Positions 56,223 through 64,000 of a stretch of 64,000 bases of DNA are shown in pieces. The first letter of the stretch is position 1. Each line of letters begins with the position of its first letter. This DNA comes from Skermanella stibiiresistens SB22. Lineage in GTDB: Bacteria; Pseudomonadota; Alphaproteobacteria; Azospirillales; Azospirillaceae. The notes beneath the pieces are model-generated. The model was not told where the DNA came from, did no database searches, and was given only the letters and a program-made list of their open reading frames with translations. A program made the translations under genes and the position numbers. The stretch is from NCBI RefSeq assembly GCF_000576635.1, contig NZ_AVFL01000026.1, forward strand, positions 1 to 64,000, written 5' to 3'.

Positions 56223-57257
56223 ATGACCGCCAGTCCCTCCCAAGCATCCGGTACCGGTTCACGCGCCGTCCCGTCCACCGCCGAGACCGCCGCCGCGATC
56301 CGCGCGGGGGACCGGCGAGCCCTGGCCCGCGCCATCACGATGATCGAATCGACCCGGCCCGACCACCGCGCGTGGGCGGAGGACTTGATGGCGGAACTGC
56401 TGCCCCATACCGGCAAGTCGGTCCGGATCGGCATTTCGGGCGTGCCAGGCGTCGGCAAATCGACCTTCATCGAGACGTTCGGGCTTCACGTGATCGGCCA
56501 GGGGCACCGGATCGCCGTGCTGGCGGTCGATCCGTCGTCGCAACGGACGGGCGGCTCGATCCTGGGCGACAAGACCCGGATGGAGGAATTGACCCGCAAC
56601 CATTCCGCCTTCATCCGGCCATCGCCGAGCGGCGGCACGCTGGGTGGGGTTGCGCGCCGGACGCGGGAGGCCATGCTGGCCTGCGAGGCGGCGGGCTACG
56701 ACGTGGTGGTGGTCGAGACGGTCGGCGTCGGCCAGTCGGAAACCGCCGTGTCCGACATGGTCGACCTGTTCATGCTGCTGCTGCTGCCGGGCGGCGGCGA
56801 CGAGTTGCAGGGGATCAAGAAGGGCATCGTCGAGTTGGCCGACCTGATCGTCGTCAACAAGGCGGATGGGGCGCTGGTCGACGCCGCCCGCCACGCGGTC
56901 GCCGAGTACAGGCACGCGCTGGCGCTGCTGCGCCAGCCGTCGAAGGACTGGAAGGTGCCGGTGCTGACCTGCTCCGCAGCGACCGGTGTGGGCGTGCCGG
57001 AGGTCTGGGAGACCGTCGGCCGCTACCGCGCGACGTTGGCGGCATCCGGAGCCTTGGACGCGCGCCGGGTCGAGCAGGCGCGGGCGTGGATGTGGAGCGA
57101 GATCGCGGAGACGCTGACCGACGCGTTCCGCCGTCACCCGGCCGTGCGCGCCGACCTACCCGGTGCCGAGCGGGCGGTGACACGGGGCGACGCCACCCCG
57201 ACCGCCGCCGCCCGCGGCTTGCTGGAGAAATTCCTGGGGAACCGGACGGACGGCTGA
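56223..57257 (+). CDS. meaB: MeaB/ArgK GTPase, methylmalonyl-CoA mutase chaperone
   Basis: 344 residues. G domain of the G3E family: [12 protein letters not shown] (P-loop), [31 protein letters not shown] (switch), VVNKADG (base recognition). C-terminal helices form a dimer arm. MeaB protects methylmalonyl-CoA mutase and gates adenosylcobalamin loading. ATG with GGAG 4 bases upstream; a longer open frame starting at 56136 lies in the tandem repeat and is rejected. The mutase genes (mutA/mutB) are not in the window. Confidence 0.94.
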   Translation: MTASPSQASGTGSRAVPSTAETAAAIRAGDRRALARAITMIESTRPDHRAWAEDLMAELLPHTGKSVRIGISGVPGVGKSTFIETFGLHVIGQGHRIAVLAVDPSSQRTGGSILGDKTRMEELTRNHSAFIRPSPSGGTLGGVARRTREAMLACEAAGYDVVVVETVGVGQSETAVSDMVDLFMLLLLPGGGDELQGIKKGIVELADLIVVNKADGALVDAARHAVAEYRHALALLRQPSKDWKVPVLTCSAATGVGVPEVWETVGRYRATLAASGALDARRVEQARAWMWSEIAETLTDAFRRHPAVRADLPGAERAVTRGDATPTAAARGLLEKFLGNRTDG

Positions 57258-57291
57258 GCGGCCGTCCATCCATCATTCCACCAGCCGTCGT

Positions 57292-57615
57292 TCAGACGAT
57301 CCGGCGCGGTTCGACCGGGAAGGATACCAGCCGGTCCATGTCGGCGAAGTTGGCGACGTCGTCGAGCGCCACCTTGCCCTCCGGCGAGCCCAGGCCCGCG
57401 TTCATGGCTTCGGCGCTGTCGAAGGTCAGCAGGGCGATGCCGTCCACCGCCGTCTTGCCCTCCGAGTCGGGCTGGACGTGGTTCTGCACATAGCCGCGCA
57501 GGCCGGGGATCTTGGCCGCGATTGGACCATGGGTGTCGTGCCAGTAGCTCTGGTATTGCTCGATCGACGTGCCGGGCTTCCGGTACAGCAGCAGGGCCAG
57601 CGTGAACATTTTCAT
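57292..57615 (-). CDS. EthD-domain protein
   Basis: 107 residues, the usual EthD size. Dimeric alpha-beta barrel motif LALLLYRKPGTSIEQYQSYW followed by HDTHGP and a C-terminal part with VALDDVANFADM. Such proteins are often small ring- or polyketide-handling factors or act in ethyl tert-butyl ether degradation; nothing in the context fixes a substrate. It lies after the AGCS gene on the same strand, 103 bases away. Confidence 0.85.
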   Translation of the reverse strand: MKMFTLALLLYRKPGTSIEQYQSYWHDTHGPIAAKIPGLRGYVQNHVQPDSEGKTAVDGIALLTFDSAEAMNAGLGSPEGKVALDDVANFADMDRLVSFPVEPRRIV

Positions 57616-57639
57616 AGTCCTCCCAACATGTTGTTCGTT

Positions 57640-57668
57640 GCCGTCACGGTGACGACACCCGTGACGGC
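57640..57668 (-). other. 9-bp inverted repeat between the AGCS and EthD genes
   Basis: Perfect arms GCCGTCACG (57640-57648) and CGTGACGGC (57660-57668), 11-base loop. It lies 50 bases past the symporter stop and 25 bases before the EthD start, with no T-run. It may be a terminator-like RNA hairpin or a protein-binding palindrome. Confidence 0.5.
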
Positions 57669-57718
57669 TGTCAATCGGGACAATGGCGGCATCGCCTCCC
57701 GGCTTTGGGCGGAGGGGG

Positions 57719-59131
57719 TCACCAGACCTCGGACTTGAGCGCTCCCGGCATCAGCGCGTTGCCGCGCGCCGCGAACTGCGGCACGCCGCGGTTCTCCGCC
57801 GCCTCGTAATCCTCCAACGTCGCGATGGCCCATTTCGACAGCAGCAGGATCGCTCCCAGGTTGACCAGCGCCATCAGGCCCATCGCGACGTCGGCCAGGG
57901 CCCAGATGGTCGGAAGCTCGCCGATCGAGCCGCCCACCACCGCCAGGATCGCCACGACGCGGAAGATGTTGAGGACGTTGGCCCGCGCACCCAGGAAGGT
58001 CATGTTGCCGTCGGCGTAGGCGTAGTTGCCGATGATCGAGGAGAAGGCGAACAGGAAGATCACGAAGGTCATGAACAGGCCGCCGACGGTGCCGAACTCC
58101 TCGCCGATCACCGACTGGGTCAGGCTGGCGCCCGCCATCTCGGTGGCTCCGGTCGGATCGTACTGGTTGGAGAGCAGGATGATGAAGGCGGTCGCCGAGC
58201 AGATCACGATGGTGTCGACGAAGACGCCGAGCGCCTGGATGAAGCCCTGGGTCGCCGGGTGCGGCGTTGTGGCGGTGGCCGCCATGTTGGGGGCGCTGCC
58301 CATGCCCGCCTCGTTGGAGAACAGCCCGCGCTTGGCGCCGTTCATCAGGGCGACGGTCAAGCCGCCGAAGGCCCCCGCCGCCGCCTGGTCCAACCCGAAC
58401 GCCGAGCGCACGATCAGCATGAACATGTCGGGCACGCGGTCGGCGTGGATCACCAGGATGGCGAAGGCCAGCATGATGTAGGCCAGCGCCATGATCGGCA
58501 TCATCCATTCCGCGACCCGCGCGACCGAGCGGATGCCGCCGAAGAAGATCGGCGCGCAGACCAGGGCCAGCGCCACGCCGGTCACCCAGGTCGGCAGGCC
58601 GAAGCTCTCGCCCAGCACGTCGGCGATGGTGTTCGCCTGGACCGCGTTGAAGGCGAGCCCGAAGGTGAAGATCAGCAGTACCGCGAAGACGATGCCCCAG
58701 CCGCGCGAGCCCAAACCGCGCTGGATGTAATAGGCGGGACCGCCCCGGAACGTGCCGTCCTCCTGCGGGACCTTGTAGAGCTGGGCCAGCGTCGCCTCGA
58801 TGAAGGCGGTCGCCATGCCGACCAAGGCCACGCACCACATCCAGAAGACGGCGCCCGGGCCGCCCAGGGTCAGGGCGATCGCCACTCCGGCGATGTTGCC
58901 GGTGCCGACCCGGCTCGCCATGCTGACGCAGAACGCCTGGAACGGGGAGATGCCGCCTCCCTCGCAGGAGCGCGAACCCGCCATCACGCCGAAAAGATGG
59001 GGAAACCTTCGGATCTGCACGAACCTCGTCTTCACGGTGAAATAGATGCCGGCACCGATCAGCACGTAGATCAGCAGATAGCCCCAGATGATGGTGTTGA
59101 GAGTGCCTAAGACGGCGTCGAGACTTTCCAT
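57719..59131 (-). CDS. Alanine/glycine:cation symporter (AGCS family)
   Basis: 470 residues, about 11 membrane segments. Sodium-alanine signature region GGISPFQAFCVSMASRVGTG, GGPGAVFWMWCVALVGMATAFIE, GGPAYYIQRGLG and KRGLFSNEAGMGSAPN. It imports alanine or glycine with sodium or protons. The ATG at 59131 is used; the upstream open frame to 59275 has no family match. Divergent from the 5'-nucleotidase gene. Confidence 0.94.
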   Translation of the reverse strand: MESLDAVLGTLNTIIWGYLLIYVLIGAGIYFTVKTRFVQIRRFPHLFGVMAGSRSCEGGGISPFQAFCVSMASRVGTGNIAGVAIALTLGGPGAVFWMWCVALVGMATAFIEATLAQLYKVPQEDGTFRGGPAYYIQRGLGSRGWGIVFAVLLIFTFGLAFNAVQANTIADVLGESFGLPTWVTGVALALVCAPIFFGGIRSVARVAEWMMPIMALAYIMLAFAILVIHADRVPDMFMLIVRSAFGLDQAAAGAFGGLTVALMNGAKRGLFSNEAGMGSAPNMAATATTPHPATQGFIQALGVFVDTIVICSATAFIILLSNQYDPTGATEMAGASLTQSVIGEEFGTVGGLFMTFVIFLFAFSSIIGNYAYADGNMTFLGARANVLNIFRVVAILAVVGGSIGELPTIWALADVAMGLMALVNLGAILLLSKWAIATLEDYEAAENRGVPQFAARGNALMPGALKSEVW

Positions 59132-59296
59132 GGCACGCCTTTCCAGAAAGAATGGACCGGTTTTCCAGTCCAGGAATTTCGGTCGCGGAGCGGTGGAGGG
59201 ATGTTCTTGAATTCCGGCGGGGAAGTCGGGCAGATAAAGACCGGGGTAAACACCCTCATGATCTACCGCCGGCACGTCCCAAGGGGAAACACGATT

Positions 59297-60916
59297 ATGG
59301 CGATGAAGACCACACTGCTTGGATTGTCACTCGCGGCGACGCTCGGCACGACGGCCATGACCAGCGTCGCCGGAGCGGCGGACTATCGGCTGCGCGTCCT
59401 GCACGTCAACGATGTCCACGCACGCTACGACCAAGTGACATCCACGGGTGGCTTCTGCACTCCCAAGGACGAGGCGGCCGCCAAATGCGTCGGCGGGGCG
59501 GCTCGGCTCCAGACCAAGCTGCTGGAACTGCGCGGCGACAACGCCCTGTTCCTCGACGCCGGAGACCAGTTCCAGGGCACGCTGTTCTATACCCAATACA
59601 AGCATGGCGCGGTTCAGACCGTGCTCGGCATGCTGGGCCCCGATGTCCAGACCCTTGGCAACCACGAGTTCGACGATGGCCCCTCCGGATTGCGGCCCTA
59701 TCTGGACGCCGTGTCCTGGCCGGTGTTGAGCGCCAACCTGGACGCCTCGCGCGAGCCGAAGCTGAAGGGCAGGGTCAAGCCATACACCATCATCCAGAAG
59801 GACGGTCAGCGGATCGGCGTCGTCGGTCTGACCACCCATGACACCCCGATCACGTCCAGCCCCGGTCCCACCGTGGCCTTCCGCGACGAGACCGCCGTGC
59901 TGGGGAAGGCCGTCGCGGAGTTGAAGGCGCGCGGCGTCGACAAGATCATCGCCTTGACCCATATCGGCTATTCCGAGGACCAGGCGCTGGCCGCGACGGT
60001 CGATGGCGTCGACGTCTATGTCGGCGGCCACAGCCACACCTTCCTGGAGACCGGCAACGACAAGGCCGCCGGGCCCTATCCGACCGTCGTCAGGACGCCG
60101 TCGGGCGCCCCGGCCCTCGTGGTCCAGGTGGGGGCCTATGGCACGCATCTGGGCCAGCTGGATGTCACTTTCGACGGTGCCGGCGTCGCCACCGCGTGGG
60201 AGGGGCGGCCGATCGCGCTGTCAAGTGACGTGCCGCGCGATCCCGCGGTCCAGGAGAAGATCACCCAGCTCAGCGCCCCGCTGGCCCAGCTTCGGCGCCA
60301 GCCCGTCGGACAGGCCACCGTCGAGCTGGTCGGCACCAGCGACGCCTGCCGCTTCGACGAATGCAACCTGGGCAACCTGATCGCCGACGCGATGCTGTGG
60401 GCGACGCGGGACCAGGGAACCCGGATCGCCATCCAGAACGGTGGCGGCATCCGCACCGGCATCCCCGCCGGACAGGTGACGATGGGCCAGATCCTGGAGG
60501 TGCTGCCGTTCTCCAATACCTTGGCGACCTTCTCGATCACCGGCGCCGATCTCTGGACCAGCCTGGAGAGCGGCGTCTCGAAGGCCCATGACAAGACCAC
60601 GTCCGGGACCGGCCGGTTCCCGCAGGTGGCGGGCCTGCGCTATGTCTACGATCCCACCAAGCCGGAGGGCTCGCGCATCGTGTCGGTGGACGTGCGGGAG
60701 CCGGACGGCGGCTTCCGGCCGCTCGACCGAGCCGCCACGTACAAGGCCGCGACCAACAACTTCATGCGCGCCGGCGGCGATGGCTATGCCCTGTTCGCCA
60801 AGGCCGCGGACGCCTATGACTATGGCCCCAACCTGGAGATGGTGGTCGCGGAATACATCAAGGCGACCGGTCCCGTCACCCAGGGCGTCGAGGGGCGGGT
60901 AAAGCGCGCCCCCTAG
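59297..60916 (+). CDS. Periplasmic 5'-nucleotidase / UshA-type metallophosphatase
   Basis: 539 residues. Signal peptide about 1-26 (MAMKTTLLGLSLAATLGTTA, then SVAGAADY). Two-metal phosphatase domain: VLHVNDVHARYD, FLDAGDQFQGT, LGNHEFDDG, ALTHIGYSED, VGGHSHTFLE; C-terminal nucleotide-specificity domain from about residue 360 with CRFDECNLGNLIADAM and IQNGGGIRTGIPAG. It would hydrolyse extracellular nucleotides to nucleosides. ATG at 59297 has AAGGGGA 9 bases upstream; the frame upstream (59201) lacks a signal. It is convergent with the hybrid kinase by 21 bases. Confidence 0.92.
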   Translation: MAMKTTLLGLSLAATLGTTAMTSVAGAADYRLRVLHVNDVHARYDQVTSTGGFCTPKDEAAAKCVGGAARLQTKLLELRGDNALFLDAGDQFQGTLFYTQYKHGAVQTVLGMLGPDVQTLGNHEFDDGPSGLRPYLDAVSWPVLSANLDASREPKLKGRVKPYTIIQKDGQRIGVVGLTTHDTPITSSPGPTVAFRDETAVLGKAVAELKARGVDKIIALTHIGYSEDQALAATVDGVDVYVGGHSHTFLETGNDKAAGPYPTVVRTPSGAPALVVQVGAYGTHLGQLDVTFDGAGVATAWEGRPIALSSDVPRDPAVQEKITQLSAPLAQLRRQPVGQATVELVGTSDACRFDECNLGNLIADAMLWATRDQGTRIAIQNGGGIRTGIPAGQVTMGQILEVLPFSNTLATFSITGADLWTSLESGVSKAHDKTTSGTGRFPQVAGLRYVYDPTKPEGSRIVSVDVREPDGGFRPLDRAATYKAATNNFMRAGGDGYALFAKAADAYDYGPNLEMVVAEYIKATGPVTQGVEGRVKRAP

Positions 60917-60937
60917 GAATTTGGCGGGAGCGTTGGA

Positions 60938-63853
60938 TCAGTCGGCGGCGGACGCGGCGAGCAGCCGCTCCATCGCCATGCTCAGCTGCCGTGACGTGAT
61001 CGGCTTGTGAGCGACGCTGAAGCCATAGGCCGCGGCGTCCTGAACGCATTCGGGGCCGGTCTCCCCGGTCAGGATGACGCCTGGGATGTCGGTGCCGAAC
61101 AACTCGCGGATCTTCAGGATGGCCTCGGTCCCGATCCTGCCGCCGCGCAGGCGGTAGTCGGCCACGATGATGTCGGGCTTGCGGCGCCCCGTGCCGAGGC
61201 CGGCCAGCGCCTGCTCGGTCGAGCCGGCCGCCAGCACGTCGTAGCCCCAGTCGCGGAGGATGCTCTGCAGGCCCAGCAGGACGATCGCGTCGTCGTCAAC
61301 CAGGACCGCGTAGCGGCCCTTGGCCTTGACCAGAGCCGGGACTTGGACCGGGTCGGAGGCGGGAGCCGCCGTCTTGACCGGTTCGGGTGCCGCGAGGGCC
61401 AGGGACGCTCCTGTCGCGGCGGGGATCTCGACGCTGAAGACGGAGCCCCGGCCCAGCGCCGAGCGGACCTCGACGCGGTAGCCAAGCAGCTTGGCGATAC
61501 GGTCGACGATCGCGAGGCCCAGGCCAAGCCCCCTGTTGCGGTCGCGCTCGGGGTTGCCGACTTGGTGGAACTCCTTCCAGATGTCCTCCATGTGCTCGGT
61601 CGGGATACCGATGCCGGTATCCTGCACCTCGACCGTGACGATCTCGCCGAACTGTCGGCAGTCGATCCGGATGCGGCCGGTGTTGGTGTAGTGGACCGCG
61701 TTGTCCAGCAGATTGCCCAGGATGCGGCCCAGCAGCGCCCGGTCGCTCCGCACCACCTCGCCGTGCTCGTGGATCTCGAACGCCAAGCCCTTGGCCGTCG
61801 CGACCTTGGCGTAGGCGACGCCGATCTGGTCGAACAACAGCTTTAGGGGAAACTCCTCCAGCGTGGGTTCGACCGTCTCGGCGTCCAGCCTGGAGACATC
61901 GAGCAAGCCGTCGAGCAGGACCTTGAGCGCGTCCAGCCCGCGCCGGAGGTGCAGCAGTTTCTCGTGGCCCTCGCCGTCCCCGACGTGCTGTTCCAGGCTA
62001 TCGGCGAACAGGAACAGCGACTGCATCGGCTGGCGCAGGTCGTGGCTGGCGGCGGCGAGGAAACGGCTTTTGGCGGCATCGGCCCGCTCGGCGGCGCTTC
62101 GCGCTCGTTCCGCCTCGTCACGCGCCGCCTGGAGCGTCTCCTGATACAGTTTTTGGTCGTGGATATCCGTCGAGGTGCCGAACCATTTGAGCGGTTGGCC
62201 GGTTTCGTCCAGCATCGGCAGGGCGCGCGCGAGATGCCAGCGGTACATGCCGTCGTGACGGAGGAAGCGATGCTGGTGCTCGTAGACGTCGAGGTTCGCC
62301 AGGGCCGACCGCCAAGCCTCGAGCGTGCCTTCGACATCGTCCGGATGCATGGTCTCCAGCCACCTCCAGCCGTCGACGAACTGCTCGCTGCGCGGACCCA
62401 GGTAGGCCCGCAGCCGCCCATTGACATAGTCGACACCGCCGTCGCCGGTCGCGGTCCAGACGATCTGGGGGATGCTCTCGGCCAGGAACCGGTATTGGCG
62501 CTCGCTTTCCGCCAAGGCGTCGCGGGCGCGTCGTCCTTCCGTGACGTCCTGGAAATAGACCGCGATGCCGCCATCGGACAGGGGGCCGTCGGGCAGGGGG
62601 AACGCCCGGACATAGAACCACATGCCCAGCGCCGGGTAGTATTCCTCGAACTCGACCGGAACGCGGTCGGCGGCGACGCGGTGGTATTCATGCCAGAACG
62701 CCGTGGTGTCGGCGTCGGGCAGCACATCCCAAAGCAGGCTGCCGGTCACGTCGACGCCCTCCGCCAGAAGGTTGCGGGCCCGTTGGTTGATGAAGATGAC
62801 GCGCCACTTCGGATCGACCTCGAAGACACCATCCGTGGTGCTCTCCAGGATCGCCGTGGTGCGCTCATTCGCGCGTTGCGCCAGTTCCAGCTGAAGCAGG
62901 CGGCGTTCGGCGGCGCTCCGTTCCATCAGGAAGCGCGCCAGGAGCCAGCCGATGCCGAGCGCCACGCCGATGGCCAGGACGCCGCCGCCGATCACGGCGG
63001 ACAGGGTCCGCTGGGCCGGCAGGTCGATCAGTGAGGACGGCATCCCCAGGGCCACGGTCCAGCCGGTGATGGGCGAACTGGCGGAGGCGACGTACAGGCT
63101 CTCGCCCAATTGGTTGGTGGCGTGGAACATCGCCGAACCCCGCCGCAACCCGTCGATCAGCGACGGGTCCGGATACGATCCGATACCGGCGTCCCGCCAA
63201 TCCTCGGACAGGGTCCGGGCGATCAGCCTCTCCTGGTCATCCAGGACGCCGATCCGCCAGCCTGGAGTCATGCCTTGGTCGCGCAAGGCCTGATTGATGG
63301 CCCAGGCGCGGACGAAGGCGGTCAGCACGTATTCGACCCCAGCCCGCCCGAACACCGGGACGCTGACCGCGACCATCGGCTCGTCCGTGTGTGGAGCCTT
63401 CGCCGCGGTATCCTCGGTGGGGCTGATCAAAATGCCGCTGAATTGGGCCTCGCCGTATTGGAAGACGGCGTCGATGCCCGATCCCTTTTCCGCCCCGTCG
63501 GGCACCGAGAAGCCGTCGCGCCCCACCTGCGTCGCCCCGTCACGCGCCGTCAGGCGCAACGCCATCCAGTCCGGCCGCAACGCCAGCACGCGGTGCGCCT
63601 GCTCCTTGAAACCCTCGTAACCGTCACGGCGCTCATCGAAGAGAAGCCCCGAGGTCGCCAGGGTTTCCAGAGCGATGCGGATCGTCGTCACGCGCTCGTC
63701 CACGGTCGCGAGGGCGGCACCCGTGGACTGGCGCATGAAGGCTTCCCAGGACCGGGTCTGCTGCTGGTCGAACAGCACCATCATGGCCGCCGCGAAGACG
63801 ACGATGGGCAGCGAGGCCGCGAGAAGCAGATAGGGAAGTCGGACGCGCTTCAT
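60938..63853 (-). CDS. Hybrid histidine kinase with periplasmic sensor, two PAS, HisKA, receiver
   Basis: About 971 residues. TM1 (about 5-27) and TM2 (about 283-306) bracket a CHASE/dCACHE-like sensor. Two PAS regions follow: TTAILESTTDGVFEVDPKWR and LAESIPQIVWTATGDGGVDY. HisKA with FLAAASHDLRQPMQSLFLF, HATPase with NLLDNAVHYTNTGR, DTGIGIPTEH, GLGLGLAIVDRI, and a receiver (about 855-970) with LVDDDAIVLLG and phospho-Asp in IIVADYRLRGGRIG. This FLA-A-SHDLRQP kinase type pairs with receivers or phosphotransfer proteins of NahK/CckA-like layout. ATG at 63853 (MKRVRLPYLLL) is used; the frame upstream is polar and not family-like. Confidence 0.92.
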   Translation of the reverse strand: MKRVRLPYLLLAASLPIVVFAAAMMVLFDQQQTRSWEAFMRQSTGAALATVDERVTTIRIALETLATSGLLFDERRDGYEGFKEQAHRVLALRPDWMALRLTARDGATQVGRDGFSVPDGAEKGSGIDAVFQYGEAQFSGILISPTEDTAAKAPHTDEPMVAVSVPVFGRAGVEYVLTAFVRAWAINQALRDQGMTPGWRIGVLDDQERLIARTLSEDWRDAGIGSYPDPSLIDGLRRGSAMFHATNQLGESLYVASASSPITGWTVALGMPSSLIDLPAQRTLSAVIGGGVLAIGVALGIGWLLARFLMERSAAERRLLQLELAQRANERTTAILESTTDGVFEVDPKWRVIFINQRARNLLAEGVDVTGSLLWDVLPDADTTAFWHEYHRVAADRVPVEFEEYYPALGMWFYVRAFPLPDGPLSDGGIAVYFQDVTEGRRARDALAESERQYRFLAESIPQIVWTATGDGGVDYVNGRLRAYLGPRSEQFVDGWRWLETMHPDDVEGTLEAWRSALANLDVYEHQHRFLRHDGMYRWHLARALPMLDETGQPLKWFGTSTDIHDQKLYQETLQAARDEAERARSAAERADAAKSRFLAAASHDLRQPMQSLFLFADSLEQHVGDGEGHEKLLHLRRGLDALKVLLDGLLDVSRLDAETVEPTLEEFPLKLLFDQIGVAYAKVATAKGLAFEIHEHGEVVRSDRALLGRILGNLLDNAVHYTNTGRIRIDCRQFGEIVTVEVQDTGIGIPTEHMEDIWKEFHQVGNPERDRNRGLGLGLAIVDRIAKLLGYRVEVRSALGRGSVFSVEIPAATGASLALAAPEPVKTAAPASDPVQVPALVKAKGRYAVLVDDDAIVLLGLQSILRDWGYDVLAAGSTEQALAGLGTGRRKPDIIVADYRLRGGRIGTEAILKIRELFGTDIPGVILTGETGPECVQDAAAYGFSVAHKPITSRQLSMAMERLLAASAAD

Positions 63854-64000
63854 CGGCTGCGGCCTGTTCCTGTGTGGTGAGGGGTCGACGGTGGGGCGGT
63901 CGCGCCGTTTTGACGGTGAGGCAACCGCACGGTGGCGCATCCATCCATGAAGGGACTATCATACCAGTGTCAAGCACCCTTAAATTGTGGGGATTAACCA

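Overview
The window is GC-rich, tightly packed chromosomal DNA from an alphaproteobacterium. Gene content (RegB/RegA redox pair, two bacteriophytochromes with one heme oxygenase, a phasin, AcnA, Ada-AlkB, aerobic-type cobalamin genes, an mmgR-like small RNA) suggests a Rhodospirillales member of the Azospirillum/Skermanella type; the genus is inference. I see no rRNA, tRNA, transposase, integrase or CRISPR array, and about 60 genes can be supported.

Layout. 0-6.3 kb: phasin, HD hydrolase, a short orphan, mtnA, then a bacteriophytochrome with an HWE/HisKA_2 kinase and its receiver-only partner. 6.3-15 kb: a seven-gene minus-strand operon (livG, fadD-type ligase, livH, livM, livK-like, livF, paaK-like ligase) that looks like uptake plus CoA activation of an organic acid rather than plain branched-chain amino acid import. 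15.4-18.1 kb: acnA with a strong terminator. 18.3-22 kb: a lysozyme-inhibitor-like protein, then an alkylation repair operon (ada, a 2OG-Fe(II) oxygenase, alkB).

22.07-26.05 kb is the one clearly accessory stretch: a ParA-like ATPase whose signature lysine is missing, overlapped by a Schlafen AlbA_2/HATPase regulator, and a winged-helix Fic protein with a degenerate active site whose upstream region carries phased TTGCGCAT repeats. The fic end is visibly less GC-rich than its neighbours. This is the best place to look for an undescribed system.

26.1-34 kb: two paralogous Bcr/CflA exporters around a YgjP-type peptidase, an ankyrin protein, and cobalamin lower-ligand assembly genes (cobD-like, cobC, cobS, divergent cobT). 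34-43 kb: chemoreceptor, LysR regulator with a double palindromic operator next to a DUF1127 gene, ABC-2 exporter, regB/regA, small stress-type proteins, FAD oxidoreductase. 43-50 kb: CHASE-like/PAS histidine kinase, an mmgR/alpha-r8 small RNA with its own promoter and terminator, and a complete late queuosine operon (queA-tgt-queF-queG). 50.5-64 kb: Atm1-type ABC exporter, bphO-bphP, meaB, EthD protein, AGCS symporter, periplasmic 5'-nucleotidase and a hybrid histidine kinase.

Connections. Light sensing is represented twice but bilin production once, so BphO probably feeds both phytochromes. Cobalamin assembly genes sit in the same window as two B12-linked functions (QueG, and MeaB for methylmalonyl-CoA mutase). 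The mmgR-like RNA belongs to a family reported to restrain PHB and phasin levels in Sinorhizobium, and a phasin gene lies at the window start. Several start codons were moved inward from the longest frame on the basis of ribosome binding sites, stop/start overlaps and family length; these choices are stated per gene.
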